Assembly (NCBI RefSeq): GCF_000378945.1
Contig: NZ_KB900539.1
Location: 4,020,507-4,084,506 of the forward strand
Direction of reading: 5' to 3'
Length of the DNA: 64,000 bases
Source: Methyloversatilis universalis EHg5
GTDB taxonomy: Bacteria; Pseudomonadota; Gammaproteobacteria; Burkholderiales; Rhodocyclaceae
A program made the position numbers and the translations under genes. Of the stretch, positions 17,308 to 27,388 are shown one piece after another. Under the pieces are notes generated by a model. The model saw only the letters and a list, made by a program, of their open reading frames with translations, was not told the origin of the DNA and did not search any database. The first letter of the stretch is position 1, and the number at the start of each line of letters is the position of its first letter.

Positions 17308-17496
17308 ATGAGTTCCTCTGTCACGGCCGAATTCCAGACTTACATGTGTCTCATCTGCGGCTTCATCTACGACGAAGCCGCAGGCCTGCCGGAAGAGGGC
17401 ATCGCCCCCGGCACCCGCTGGGAGGACGTTCCGCCCAACTGGACCTGTCCCGAGTGCGCCGCACGCAAGGACGATTTCGAAATGGTCCAGATCTGA
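17308..17496 (+). CDS. Rubredoxin
   Basis: A 62-residue iron protein with two C-x2-C knuckles, 'MCLICGFIYDEAAG' and 'WTCPECAARKDDFEMV', and the usual 'GIAPGTRWEDVPPNW' between them. These four cysteines bind one Fe in an electron-transfer protein. The short N-terminal extension (MSSSVTAEFQT) is normal in proteobacterial rubredoxins. It stands alone, 142 nt before pilG; in many betaproteobacteria a rubredoxin gene sits exactly between a thiD homologue and the pilG cluster. Its partner is unknown. Confidence 0.95.
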   Translation: MSSSVTAEFQTYMCLICGFIYDEAAGLPEEGIAPGTRWEDVPPNWTCPECAARKDDFEMVQI

Positions 17497-17637
17497 CGGA
17501 CGCGCCGGCAGGCCGTCCGTTCGCCGGCATTCCGGCTGACCGGGCGGGCTCGACGAGCGGCTGTATGAAGACAATCCGCATGCCTGCACATCGCTTGATC
17601 GCGCAGGCCTGTGTCGTGCGCACGAGGGGAGAGCATC

Positions 17638-18036
17638 TTGGCTGATTCGGGTGGCAGCGCCGGCGTCAAGGTGATGGTGATCGACGACAGCAACACCATA
17701 CGCCGCAGTGCCGAAATCTTTCTGGTCCAGGCCGGCTACCAGGTGGTGCTGGCCGAAGACGGCTTCGATGCGCTGGCCAAGATCAGCGACCATCATCCGC
17801 AGGTCATCTTCTGCGACATCATGATGCCGCGCCTCGACGGCTATCAGACCTGCGCACTCATCAAGAAGAACCCCCGGTTTGCCGCTACTCCGGTCGTGAT
17901 GCTGTCGTCTCGAGACGGCCTGTTCGACCGCGCACGCGGTCGCATGGTCGGGTCGGACGAGTATCTGACGAAGCCCTTCACGAAGGACAGCCTGCTGCAG
18001 GCGGTGTCGCGCCACGCCCGCAGCGGCGCTGACTGA
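17638..18036 (+). CDS. pilG: Twitching motility response regulator PilG
   Basis: A 132-residue single-domain receiver. It has the acidic pocket 'VMVIDDSN', the phospho-acceptor aspartate in 'VIFCDIMMPRLDGYQ', the Thr/Ser switch in 'VVMLSSRDG' and the lysine in 'YLTKPFTKDSL'. The 'DDSNTIRRSAEIFL' start is characteristic of PilG. I chose the TTG at 17638 because GAGGGGAG lies 8 nt upstream; an in-frame GTG at 17611 lacks this. It is the first gene of the pilGHIJL (Chp) cluster, which steers type IV pilus extension and cAMP levels. Confidence 0.92.
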   Translation: MADSGGSAGVKVMVIDDSNTIRRSAEIFLVQAGYQVVLAEDGFDALAKISDHHPQVIFCDIMMPRLDGYQTCALIKKNPRFAATPVVMLSSRDGLFDRARGRMVGSDEYLTKPFTKDSLLQAVSRHARSGAD

Positions 18037-18075
18037 CGCCCCCCACCCCGTATCCATTCGAACGCGGAGCCGACG

Positions 18076-18459
18076 ATGGCGATCAAGCGCATCATGGTGG
18101 TGGACGATTCGCCCACCGAACGCCATGTTCTGAACGATTTCCTGACCCGCAAGGGCTTCGAGGTCATCATCGCCGAGAACGGCGAACAGGCGATCGCGAA
18201 GGCCAAGGCCGAAAAGCCGGACCTCATCCTGATGGATGTGGTGATGCCCGGCATCAACGGCTACCAGGCCACCCGCACCATCACCCGCGACGACAGCACG
18301 CGCGACATTCCGGTGATCATGTGCACCAGCAAGGACCTGCCGACCGACCGCATCTGGGGCATGCGCCAGGGCGCGCTCGACTACATGGTCAAGCCGGTCA
18401 ATCTGGAAGAACTGCTCGGCCGCATCACCCAGCTCGGCGCGGCAGACAGCGATGGCTAA
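18076..18459 (+). CDS. pilH: Twitching motility response regulator PilH
   Basis: A 127-residue CheY-like receiver: 'IMVVDDSPTERHVL', phospho-acceptor aspartate in 'LILMDVVMPGINGYQ', 'VIMCTSKD' and 'YMVKPVNLEEL'. The 'DDSPTERHVLNDFL' segment and the gene order identify PilH. In Pseudomonas, PilH promotes pilus retraction or drains phosphate from the ChpA kinase. It ends 8 nt inside pilI, so the two are coupled. Confidence 0.94.
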   Translation: MAIKRIMVVDDSPTERHVLNDFLTRKGFEVIIAENGEQAIAKAKAEKPDLILMDVVMPGINGYQATRTITRDDSTRDIPVIMCTSKDLPTDRIWGMRQGALDYMVKPVNLEELLGRITQLGAADSDG

Positions 18460-18964
18460 GCTCTCGCTGCGCGAATTCCAGGAAGAACTGGCCCGCAAGC
18501 TGTCGGACACCGCGGGCGGCACCAGCACCCGTGCGCTGCTTGGCCTGCAGTCCGGCGGCGAGCTGTGGCTGATCGATCTGGCCGAATCCGGCGAAATCCT
18601 GCCGGTGCCCACGCTGACACCGGTACCGCTGGCCACCGGCTGGCTGCGCGGCGTCGCCAACGTGCGCGGCGTGCTGTACGCGGTCAGTGATCTGGCCGCC
18701 TTCCAGGGCGGCAACCCCACGGTGCTGACCGGCGATGCCAGGCTGCTGCTGCCGCACGCCAAGTTCGGCTGCAACAGCGCACTGCTGGTGTCGCGCGTGC
18801 TCGGTCTGCGCGCCCGCGAGGATTTCGAGCCGGCGGAGAACGCCGCGCCGGATCCGCGCCCCTGGGTCGCCGGACAGTTCACCGATACCCAGGGCCGGCT
18901 GTGGCGCCGCTTCGATCCGCGCCGGCTGTACACCGACGAACGCTTTCTCGACGTCGCGGCCTGA
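18452..18964 (+). CDS. pilI: CheW-like adaptor PilI
   Basis: A 170-residue CheW-domain protein ('[46 protein letters not shown]' carries the CheW core, in parts). CheW-type adaptors link the receptor PilJ to the histidine kinase PilL/ChpA. Gene order (pilH-pilI-pilJ) and the overlap with pilH support the name. The C-terminal tail ('[15 protein letters not shown]') is the extension normally seen in PilI. Confidence 0.9.
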   Translation: MAKLSLREFQEELARKLSDTAGGTSTRALLGLQSGGELWLIDLAESGEILPVPTLTPVPLATGWLRGVANVRGVLYAVSDLAAFQGGNPTVLTGDARLLLPHAKFGCNSALLVSRVLGLRAREDFEPAENAAPDPRPWVAGQFTDTQGRLWRRFDPRRLYTDERFLDVAA

Positions 18965-19026
18965 GGCACGCCCGGGCCGGGATCGAACACCCCACACGAA
19001 CCGAACAGCCCCCAGGAAAGGCCACG

Positions 19027-21108
19027 ATGGCACTGAACATCCCAGGACTGAAATCCGCCCGCAGCACTGATGCGGCCAGCGCACCCGCCGCGTCACGCGG
19101 CAGCCTCGGCTTCCTGCGCGGCCGTCTGCCGCTGATCGGCCACCTGCCGCTCGAACAGCAGGTACGCGCGCTGGGCACGCTGTTCCTGTTCTTCATCGTG
19201 ATCGCCGCCTTCCTGGTCTGGCAGGATCTGCGCATCACCCGCTACAACGCCAGCTACATTTCGGCCGCCGGCCAGATGCGCACGCTGAGCCAGAGCATGG
19301 CGAAGTCGGCACAGCAGGCGATGGCCGGCGAACAGGCGGCCTTCGGCGAACTGGCCGCCAGCCGTGACGGCTTCTTCCGGCTGCTCGACCGGGTCAGCCA
19401 GGGCGGCGAGATCGACGGCGTCGACGTGCCGGCCAGTTCAGGCTCGGTACAGCCCACGCTGCAGCAGCTGGACACCGCCTGGGGCGCCTTCGACAAGAAC
19501 GTGTCCGCGCTGCTGGCACAGGACAAGGCGCTGCGCGCCGCCGGCGAACTGGCGCGCGCGCTGAACCAGCAGGCCGGACCGCTGGCCGCTGCGGCCGCGC
19601 AGGGCAGCGGCAAGGACGCTACCGCCTTCCGCAGCTTTGCCGCGCTGCTGACCGAAGTGCAGGCCGGTGTGCATGCACTGACCGGCAGCGGCAGTGCCGA
19701 TCCGGCCGTGACCACTGCCCTCGCCCGCGCACTGCCGGCGCTGCGCGACGTCGCCGCTCAGGTGGAGACGGGCATCGACGGCGAGGCGCGCAGCCGCTAC
19801 GCCGCTGCCCGCGCCGCACTGGACGCACCGCTCGCCGCGCTGGCCGACCAGCTGGCCAAGCCGGATGACATCTCCGCCGCACGCAAGGCCGGTCTCGCAG
19901 TGGTGAGCGACGCCGCCGCGCTGTCCACGCTGACCGACCAGCTCGGCGCCGGCTATGTCGGCGAGCGCGACGGTCGTCTGGCGCTGGCCGGCGCCGGCGC
20001 GCTGTGCGTGCTGCTGGCGCTGGCCAGCGTGTTCCTGATGGTGCGCGCCTACAACGAGGACCAGAACGACCAGCGTCTGCAGGCCGAAGGTTCGCGCGAA
20101 GAAGCCAAGCGCGAGAAGGACCTCACCCAGCAGGCCATCCTGCGGCTGATGAACGAAATGGGCGATCTGGCCGACGGTGACCTGACCGTGCGCGCCACGG
20201 TGTCGGAAGACATCACCGGCGCGATTGCCGATTCGGTCAATTACACGATCGAGGAGCTGTCGGTGCTGGTGAAGCGGATCAATGACGCCGCCAGCCGCGT
20301 GACCGAGGCGTCGGAAACCGCGCAGCGCATTTCCACCCAGCTGCTCACCGCGGCGGAAAAGCAGTCGCGCGAGGTGACCGAATCCGGCCAGTCGGTGCTG
20401 GCGATGGCGCAGTCGATGAACACGGTGTCGCAGGAAGCCACCCGCTCCGCGCAGGTGGCGCGCCAGTCGCTGTCCGCCGCACAGAACGGCTCGACCGCGA
20501 TGTCGAACTCGATCCGCGGCATGAACGACATCCGCGAACAGATCCAGGAAACGTCGAAACGCATCAAGCGCCTCGGCGAATCGTCGCAGGAGATCGGCGA
20601 AATCGTGGAGCTGATTTCCGACATTACCGAACAGACCAACGTGCTGGCGCTGAACGCCGCCATCCAGGCCGCGAGCGCTGGCGAAGCCGGCCGCGGCTTC
20701 ACCGTGGTGGCGGAAGAAGTGCAGCGGCTGGCCGAACGCTCGGCCGAAGCGACCAAGCAGATCGCGGCGATTGTGCGCACCATTCAGACTGACACCCAGG
20801 ACGCGGTGGCGGCGATGGAAAACTCCACCCGCGGCGTGGTCGAAGGCGCACGCCTGTCCGACGCGGCCGGTCAGGCGCTGGATGAAATTTCCACCGTGTC
20901 GTCCGAACTGGCGCAGCTGATCGAAAGCATTTCGTCGTCCGCACAGGTGCAGGCCGAACAGGCGACCCGCGTGGCCCAGGGCATGCAGGGCATTCTGCGC
21001 ATCACCGAACAGACCACGGTCGGCACCAAGCAGACCGCGGTATCCATCGGCCAGCTGGCGGACCTCGCCGCTGAACTCAAGGGCTCGGTCGCGGGCTTCA
21101 AGGTATGA
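19027..21108 (+). CDS. pilJ: Methyl-accepting chemotaxis receptor PilJ
   Basis: A 693-residue receptor. A short cytoplasmic N-terminus precedes transmembrane helix 1 (about residues 48-66, '[18 protein letters not shown]'). Next come a periplasmic type IV pili methyl-accepting-type sensor region ('[20 protein letters not shown]'), transmembrane helix 2 (about 317-340), HAMP and a long signalling coiled coil. The hairpin tip '[24 protein letters not shown]' is the kinase/CheW contact site. PilJ is thought to sense pilin or surface contact and to control ChpA. The last codon overlaps the pilL ATG (ATGA). Confidence 0.95.
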   Translation: MALNIPGLKSARSTDAASAPAASRGSLGFLRGRLPLIGHLPLEQQVRALGTLFLFFIVIAAFLVWQDLRITRYNASYISAAGQMRTLSQSMAKSAQQAMAGEQAAFGELAASRDGFFRLLDRVSQGGEIDGVDVPASSGSVQPTLQQLDTAWGAFDKNVSALLAQDKALRAAGELARALNQQAGPLAAAAAQGSGKDATAFRSFAALLTEVQAGVHALTGSGSADPAVTTALARALPALRDVAAQVETGIDGEARSRYAAARAALDAPLAALADQLAKPDDISAARKAGLAVVSDAAALSTLTDQLGAGYVGERDGRLALAGAGALCVLLALASVFLMVRAYNEDQNDQRLQAEGSREEAKREKDLTQQAILRLMNEMGDLADGDLTVRATVSEDITGAIADSVNYTIEELSVLVKRINDAASRVTEASETAQRISTQLLTAAEKQSREVTESGQSVLAMAQSMNTVSQEATRSAQVARQSLSAAQNGSTAMSNSIRGMNDIREQIQETSKRIKRLGESSQEIGEIVELISDITEQTNVLALNAAIQAASAGEAGRGFTVVAEEVQRLAERSAEATKQIAAIVRTIQTDTQDAVAAMENSTRGVVEGARLSDAAGQALDEISTVSSELAQLIESISSSAQVQAEQATRVAQGMQGILRITEQTTVGTKQTAVSIGQLADLAAELKGSVAGFKV

Positions 21109-24100
21109 GCACCTCTTCCAGCGAACAGGATCTGGGCCCGCTGATCTGGGTCCGCGGCGAGATCGATCTCGCCCTGGTGCGTGCGGCCGAAGCGCTGGGC
21201 GACGGCCGGCACGCCGCCGGCGCCGAGGCGCTGAAGTTCGCGCAGACCCATCTGCACCAGGCGCGCGGCGCGCTCGCCATCGTCGGCCTCGATGGCCTGA
21301 CCCACTTCTGCGACGCGCTGGAACAGCTGTTCGCCGACTGGCACGCCGGCAAGCTCAGCGACACCGACAACCAGGCCGGGCCGGTGGCGCAGCGGGCGAT
21401 TTCCGCGGTGCGCAGTCATCTGGACGAACTGGTGGCCGGCGGCGTCGACCAGCCGATGCGGCTGATGCCGCTGTACCGCGACCTCATGGCGGCACGCGGC
21501 GAAAGCGTGGTCGCGCCGTCGGAACTGTTCTTCCCTGACCTCACGCGCCGCCCGGCCGGCAGCAGCGCCGCTGCCGCCGCGCTGTCGCCGCTGGACCGCT
21601 CGCGCGCGCTGCGCGCTGCGCGCAGCCAGTTCGAGCGTGGCCTGCTGCGCTTCCTGCGCGACGACCGCGACGGTCTGGTGCAGATGCGGCAGGCGGTCGG
21701 CGCGATCGAACAGACCCAGACCGCCCCGGCCACCCGCGCCTTCTGGTGGGTAATCGGCGCGCTGTTCGAAGGCATGGCGCAGGGCGCCATCCAGAGCGAT
21801 TTCTTCGTGAAACGGCTGTGCGCGCGCGTCGACGTGCAGATGCGCCGGCTGCTCGAAGGGTCGCGTGGCGTGGCCGAGCGGCTGATGCGCGATTCGCTCT
21901 ACTTCATCGCCTCCGCCAGCCAGAGCACGCCGGCGCTGCGCGCGGTGCGCGACACCTATGCGCTGGACGCGCTGGTGGCCAGCGAACACGATGCGCGCGA
22001 CGACATCGCCGCGCTGCGGCCGGCCATCGCCGCGCTGCGCGAATCGCTCGGCCAGGCCAAGGACGCGTGGACCCGCTTCTCTTCCGGCGCGGCGGTCGCG
22101 CTGCCGCAGTTCCACGAACAGTGCGAAGCCATGGTGGCCGCCAGCACCCGGGTCGGCCAGCCCGATCTGGCCCGGCTCGCCGCCGCCCTGCTCGATCTCG
22201 GCCAGTGGCTGCGGCGCGACCCGCTGCAGCACCAGGAAAGCCTGGCGATGGAAGTCGCCACTGCGCTGCTGGTGATGGACGCGCTGATCGAACAGTTCAG
22301 CCGTGCTCAGGCCGACGATCTGCCGGCCCAGGTCGACACCCTGGTCGACCGTCTCGCCCGCGCCCGCCGTGGCGAAGAACTGCCGGCGATGCAGATTCCG
22401 CTGTTCGACGAAATGTCGCGCAAGGCGCAGGAGCGCCTGTTCATGGGCCAGGTCGCGCGCGAAATCCTGGCCAGTCTGGGCGAGGTCGAACAGCATCTCG
22501 ACGCCTATTTCCGCAACCCGGCCCGCGCCCCGGAACTGGCCGGCCTGTCCGCGCCGCTCAAGCAGGTCGAGGGCGCGCTGAACATGCTGGGGCAGGACAG
22601 CGCGGTCGCGCTGGTCCGCCGCAGCGCACAGCAGATCGCGCGCATGGCCCAGCCCGATCATGTCGCAGCCGAAGGCGAATTCGAAACGCTGGCGCACCAG
22701 CTGTCCGGCCTCGGCTTCTTCGTGGACAAGCTGCAGTACGGCCCGGCCGATCTGGACATCATCCTGAACCCGCGCGGCAGCGCGCAGGCCAGAGAAGCCC
22801 CGGTCGGCGCCGATGCCGACGGCGTCACCGTCGAGAACGAACTGGCCGCGCGGCGCGCCGAAGCCACCCAGCTGCTGGACCGCCTGGCGCGCGGCGGTGC
22901 CGACGACAGCACCCGCGACGAACTGCGGCAGGCGCTGGAAACCATGCGCCAGGACGCCAAGCTGCTGGCCGACGAAAAGCTCGAAAAGCGGGTGGCCGAA
23001 GCACTGGCCGCACTCAAGGCCGGCGACACCCCGGTGGCCGAAGCGGTGCAGGCACTGGCCGACTCGCCCGCCGACTCGCTGGCACCGTCCGCCGACACGG
23101 TGCGACTGGCGGAAGCCAGTCAGGAAGAGTTCGACGCCGAGCTGCTGGAAATTTTCATCGAAGAGGCACGCGAGGTGCTGGACACCATCGCCGCCGGCAC
23201 CGTGTCCGCCCGTCAGGCACCGCACAGCCAGGATCTGCTCACCACGCTGCGGCGCGGCTTCCATACCCTCAAGGGCAGTGGCCGCATGGTCGGCCTGCGC
23301 GACCTCGGCGAAGCCGCGTATGCGGTGGAACAGGTGATGAACCGCTGGCTGGCCAGCGAACGCGACGGCACGCCGGAACTGTTCGACCTGCTCGACCGCG
23401 CGCGCAGCCTGTTCGCCGGCTGGGTAGACATGCTGACCGACGGCAACACCCAGACCCCGCCCCACGACTGGCTGACGCCGGCCTGTGCCGCACTGCTGGG
23501 CGAACCGGAAGCGGCCACCGGCACGGCGCCCGCCCCGGCGCCGGATCACGCACTGGATCTGGAACTCGACGGCGGGCTCGACTTCAACCTGGACGAAGAG
23601 GAAGCGCTGGAGGCCGCCGGACTGCCTGGCACGTCCGCCAGCAACGGACAGGCCAACCTCGACGACCTGGCAGACATCTTCAACGACGCATCTCTGGCCG
23701 AAACCACCATCGTGCCGGATGTACTGTTCGCATCGGAACCGCCGGCCGCACCCGAACCGCTCGCACTCGACATCGATTTCGACCTCGAACTGGCGCCGCC
23801 GACCGATGCCGAAACGCTGGACATTACCGAACTGCCCGAGGATGACGCTGCAGCAGCATCTGTCGAAGCGATCGAGCCGATAGACATCACCGCCGACATC
23901 GATGCCGAGGACCTGGCGCTGGACGCCGGTGCCGACCGCACGCTGTTCGACCTGTTCGTCGCCGAGGCGCGCGGTCACCTGGCCACGCTGCGCCGCGAAC
24001 TGGCGCGGCTTCACGTCAATCCGTCACTGCTGCCCACTCAGGACAGCCTGATCGCCGCCCACACGCTGGGCGGCATTTCGCTCACCGTGGGCGAACACGA

Positions 24101-27100
24101 CATCAGCCTGCTGGCCAAGGCGCTCGAACACGCACTGCAACGCTGCGAAAGCCACGGCCAGCCGCCGGCCGACCACGAATCCGCACTGCTCAACACCGCC
24201 GCCGGCACGCTTGAAAGCCAGGTCAACGCGGTCGCCGCCAGCCAGCCCGCAGTACCGGTACCCGATCTGGTGGCGCGGCTGGACGCATTGTTCATGCTGC
24301 CGGTGACGCCGGTCGAACTGCCGGTGTTCGAACTGCCGCCTTCCGTCACGCCTGAACCGGCCGACACCGGCGCGCGTTCGGTGCTCAGCGATCTGGCCGG
24401 CTTCCGCCGCGGGCTGGATGACGAAGGCCAGCTGCTGCCGGAGCCGGTGGTCGAACCAGAAGTCGAACCGGAATCCGAACCTGAGACCGCATCCGTACCC
24501 GAGGCGGGTCCGGTCACCGGCATCGACGACCTGACCGATAGCGACCTGCCGTGGGAAGACGGCGACGCTTCAGATGCCTCCGCCGATGCTGTATCGCCGG
24601 AAGTCGCAGAAACGGTCGACGCTATCGATCTCATCGGGCTGACCGAGCTCGACGCCTCTGCGGCCGAACCGGAGCAGGACGCACACGCCGAAGCCCCGCC
24701 AGCCGAACCGGAATACAGCCCGGCCGCGGCATCCGACCAGGGCGAAGACAGCAGCGCGCTGCTGCTCGACGGCGACGACATGGCATTCGAAAAGGTCGCG
24801 CTGCCGGACGAATACGTACTGCCGCCACCGGAGAACACGCTTGCGGTAGAACTGCCGCGCCCGTCACCGCTGCCGGTGCCACCGCGCCTGCCGGCCGCGG
24901 ACGACACGCCGCGCGTGGCCGACGATATCGATCCGCAGCTGCTGCCCATCTTCCTCGAAGAAGCTCACGACCTGCTGGGCGAGATCGGCCACGAACTGCG
25001 CGCCTGGCGCGAAGAGGCCGGTCAGTTGAGCGCCTCCGACGCGCTGCGCCGCCAGCTGCATACGCTCAAGGGCAGCGCCCGCATGGCCGGCGTCATGCGC
25101 TTCGGCGATCTGGTGCACAGCATGGAAGGCGTGATCGAGGTGCCCTGCAGCGAGGACGACCGCGGGCTGGTGCTCGACGAGCTCGAACTGGCCTACGACC
25201 GCTGCGAGGAACTGGTCGGCCGGCTGGAACGCGGGGAAACCGTCGAACCGGCCGCAGCCACGGCGCAGGCCGACGGCGGCACGACCGATGCACCGGCTGC
25301 CATAGCCGCCGACGAGGAAGCCGGCACGGTGCGCGAACGGCCCACCGTGCGGGTGCGCTCCGACATGGTGGACCGCTTCGTGAACGAGGCGGGCGAAATG
25401 AGCATCGCCCGCACCCGTATCGAAGGAGAACTGCGCGCGCTGCGTGGCTCGCTGAACGACCTGACCGAAAACGTGCAGCGCCTGCGCGGCCAGCTGCGCG
25501 AGATCGAAATCCACGCCGAAAGCCAGATGCAGTCGCGCATGGCGGCGGCGGAAGCGCACCACGAACAGTTCGATCCGCTGGAAATGGACCGCTTCACGCG
25601 ACTGCAGGAGCTGTCGCGGCTGATGACCGAAAGTCTGTCCGACGTCACCACGGTGCAGTACAACCTGGTGCGCAACCTCGACGCCGCCGACACCGCCATC
25701 CAGTCGCAGGCACGGCTGAACCGCGAACTGTCGCAGGCGCTGATGTCGGTGCGCATGGTACCGTTCTCGACGCTGGAAGACCGGCTGTACCGAGTTGCCC
25801 GGCAGTCGGCCAAGGAACTGGGCAAGAAGGTGAACCTCGAGCTGCGCAATACGCAGATCGAGCTGGACCGCGAAGTGCTGGAAAAGATGACCGGCCCGAT
25901 CGAGCACCTGCTGCGTAACGCAGTGGCGCACGGCGTCGAGTCGCGCGAGGCGCGGGTGGCGGCCGGCAAGTCGGAAACCGGCGAAATCGTCATCACGCTC
26001 ACCCAGCAGACCAACGAGGTCGAGATCGAACTGGCCGACGACGGCGCCGGCCTCGCTTTCGAGCGCATCCGTGCGCGCGGTGTCGAACGCGGCCTGCTGG
26101 CCGCAGACGAGGTGGTGGATGAGCGGCGGCTGACTGGCCTCATTTTCGAACCGGGCTTCACCACCGCCGCCCAGGTGTCGGAACTGGCCGGCCGTGGCGT
26201 CGGCATGGACGTGGTGAAGAACGCCACCAGCGCGCTCGGCGGCCGCATCGAAACCGTGAGTGAATCCGGTCAGGGCACCCGCTTCCGGCTGTCGCTGCCG
26301 ATGACGCTGGCGGTCACCCAGTCGGTACTGGTAAGCAGCGGCGGCAAGACCTACGCGATTCCGTCGTCCATGGTGCAGCACGCGCGCGAACTGAAGGGCG
26401 AATCGGGCGAAACCCTGCGCGATGCCGGTGGCCAGGAATGGCTGGGCACCCATTACCGCTATCAATACCTGCCGCGCCTGCTGGGCGAGCGGCAGAGCCC
26501 GCCGGCCGCCGGCAGCTGGGTGCTGCTGATCAGCAGCGGCCATGAATTCATGGCGCTCGAAGTCGATGCGCTGCGCGGCAACCAGGAAGTGGTGGTGAAG
26601 CCGGTCGGCCCGCAGCTGTCCAAGCTGGTCGGCATTTCCGGCGCCACCGTGCTGCCGGACGGCGAAGTGACCCTCATCATCAACCCGGTGGCCATCGCCG
26701 CCCGCAACCGCCTGGATCTGGCCGCCCGCGGCCACGCCGGCGCCGATCTGCCTGACGTACCGGCAATGCCGGCCGCCACCGCGGACGAGACGCCGCTGGT
26801 GATGGTGGTGGACGATTCGCTGACCGTGCGCAAGATCACCAGCCGGCTGCTGGAACGCGAAGGCTATCGCGTAGTGACCGCGAAGGATGGCGTCGATGCG
26901 CTGGAAAAGCTGATCGACGCAGTGCCCGACGTGATGCTGGTGGATATCGAAATGCCGCGCATGGACGGCTTCGACCTCACACGCAACGTGCGCGCCGATG
27001 CGCGCACCCGCGACGTGCCCATCATCATGATCACCTCGCGCACCGCCGAGAAGCACAAGGCCTATGCGCGCGAGATCGGCGTGAACCACTACCTCGGCAA

Positions 27101-27182
27101 GCCTTACAACGAACAGGAACTGCTGGAACTGATCGCCGGCCACACCGGCCGCGACGTGCTGCTGGAAACGCCGCCGGAGTGA
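21105..27182 (+). CDS. pilL: Hybrid CheA-type histidine kinase PilL/ChpA
   Basis: A 2025-residue multidomain kinase. Histidine phosphotransfer modules with the 'HTLKGS' signature occur at H720 and H1319, and a degenerate copy at H986 ('AHTLGGIS'). They are separated by Pro/Glu/Asp-rich linkers. After these come the CheA dimerisation region, the ATPase with N box '[14 protein letters not shown]', G1 '[10 protein letters not shown]' and G2 '[10 protein letters not shown]', a CheW-like domain from about residue 1730, and a C-terminal receiver with phospho-acceptor D1947 ('[14 protein letters not shown]'). It phosphorylates PilG/PilH in response to PilJ. The N-terminal 600 residues hold more Hpt-like helices without a clear histidine. 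The start overlaps the pilJ stop. No pilK or chpB follows. Confidence 0.95.
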   Translation: MSTSSSEQDLGPLIWVRGEIDLALVRAAEALGDGRHAAGAEALKFAQTHLHQARGALAIVGLDGLTHFCDALEQLFADWHAGKLSDTDNQAGPVAQRAISAVRSHLDELVAGGVDQPMRLMPLYRDLMAARGESVVAPSELFFPDLTRRPAGSSAAAAALSPLDRSRALRAARSQFERGLLRFLRDDRDGLVQMRQAVGAIEQTQTAPATRAFWWVIGALFEGMAQGAIQSDFFVKRLCARVDVQMRRLLEGSRGVAERLMRDSLYFIASASQSTPALRAVRDTYALDALVASEHDARDDIAALRPAIAALRESLGQAKDAWTRFSSGAAVALPQFHEQCEAMVAASTRVGQPDLARLAAALLDLGQWLRRDPLQHQESLAMEVATALLVMDALIEQFSRAQADDLPAQVDTLVDRLARARRGEELPAMQIPLFDEMSRKAQERLFMGQVAREILASLGEVEQHLDAYFRNPARAPELAGLSAPLKQVEGALNMLGQDSAVALVRRSAQQIARMAQPDHVAAEGEFETLAHQLSGLGFFVDKLQYGPADLDIILNPRGSAQAREAPVGADADGVTVENELAARRAEATQLLDRLARGGADDSTRDELRQALETMRQDAKLLADEKLEKRVAEALAALKAGDTPVAEAVQALADSPADSLAPSADTVRLAEASQEEFDAELLEIFIEEAREVLDTIAAGTVSARQAPHSQDLLTTLRRGFHTLKGSGRMVGLRDLGEAAYAVEQVMNRWLASERDGTPELFDLLDRARSLFAGWVDMLTDGNTQTPPHDWLTPACAALLGEPEAATGTAPAPAPDHALDLELDGGLDFNLDEEEALEAAGLPGTSASNGQANLDDLADIFNDASLAETTIVPDVLFASEPPAAPEPLALDIDFDLELAPPTDAETLDITELPEDDAAAASVEAIEPIDITADIDAEDLALDAGADRTLFDLFVAEARGHLATLRRELARLHVNPSLLPTQDSLIAAHTLGGISLTVGEHDISLLAKALEHALQRCESHGQPPADHESALLNTAAGTLESQVNAVAASQPAVPVPDLVARLDALFMLPVTPVELPVFELPPSVTPEPADTGARSVLSDLAGFRRGLDDEGQLLPEPVVEPEVEPESEPETASVPEAGPVTGIDDLTDSDLPWEDGDASDASADAVSPEVAETVDAIDLIGLTELDASAAEPEQDAHAEAPPAEPEYSPAAASDQGEDSSALLLDGDDMAFEKVALPDEYVLPPPENTLAVELPRPSPLPVPPRLPAADDTPRVADDIDPQLLPIFLEEAHDLLGEIGHELRAWREEAGQLSASDALRRQLHTLKGSARMAGVMRFGDLVHSMEGVIEVPCSEDDRGLVLDELELAYDRCEELVGRLERGETVEPAAATAQADGGTTDAPAAIAADEEAGTVRERPTVRVRSDMVDRFVNEAGEMSIARTRIEGELRALRGSLNDLTENVQRLRGQLREIEIHAESQMQSRMAAAEAHHEQFDPLEMDRFTRLQELSRLMTESLSDVTTVQYNLVRNLDAADTAIQSQARLNRELSQALMSVRMVPFSTLEDRLYRVARQSAKELGKKVNLELRNTQIELDREVLEKMTGPIEHLLRNAVAHGVESREARVAAGKSETGEIVITLTQQTNEVEIELADDGAGLAFERIRARGVERGLLAADEVVDERRLTGLIFEPGFTTAAQVSELAGRGVGMDVVKNATSALGGRIETVSESGQGTRFRLSLPMTLAVTQSVLVSSGGKTYAIPSSMVQHARELKGESGETLRDAGGQEWLGTHYRYQYLPRLLGERQSPPAAGSWVLLISSGHEFMALEVDALRGNQEVVVKPVGPQLSKLVGISGATVLPDGEVTLIINPVAIAARNRLDLAARGHAGADLPDVPAMPAATADETPLVMVVDDSLTVRKITSRLLEREGYRVVTAKDGVDALEKLIDAVPDVMLVDIEMPRMDGFDLTRNVRADARTRDVPIIMITSRTAEKHKAYAREIGVNHYLGKPYNEQELLELIAGHTGRDVLLETPPE

Positions 27183-27220
27183 TCAGCGGCGAGAGCGCGG
27201 CGGCCTGATCGAGGTCAGCA

Positions 27221-27296
27221 TCGCGGTGGGGCGCCGCGCCCACAGAGGCATGAGCAGCCTGTGGCAGATTTTGTGGGAGCGGCGCCCCCGCCGCGA
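27221..27296. repeat. Inverted pair of REP-like palindromic elements
   Basis: Two 25-nt units face each other: 27221-27245 and 27272-27296. The reverse complement of the first matches the second at about 22 of 25 positions, including the shared cores TGTGGG and GCGGCGCCCC and the end CCGCGA. The TGTGGGAGCGGC...CCGCGA form is the well-known head of extragenic palindromes (REP) in gamma- and betaproteobacteria. They sit in the gap between the convergent pilL and phaC genes, as REP pairs usually do. The repeat is seen directly; membership of a genome-wide family is inferred. Confidence 0.75.
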
Positions 27297-27332
27297 GGGA
27301 TTCCGATTTCGACGGCCGCTCCACCCGGAAAG

Positions 27333-27362
27333 AAAAACGGCCGGTCACTGACCGGCCGTTTT
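27333..27362. terminator. Bidirectional terminator between pilL and phaC
   Basis: A GC-rich stem (ACGGCCGGT / ACCGGCCGT) has an A-run on its left and a T-run on its right, so it can end transcription from both pilL (plus) and phaC (minus), which converge here. Confidence 0.9.
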
Positions 27363-27388
27363 CATTGCTGCACCGCCTGAGCGGCGTA

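Noticed and set aside
20871..24014. Open frame of over 1000 codons opposite to pilJ/pilL
   Set aside because: Gln/Arg/Val-rich composition follows the opposite-strand codons of the kinase; no start signal or domain. Same for the frame at 24864-27143.
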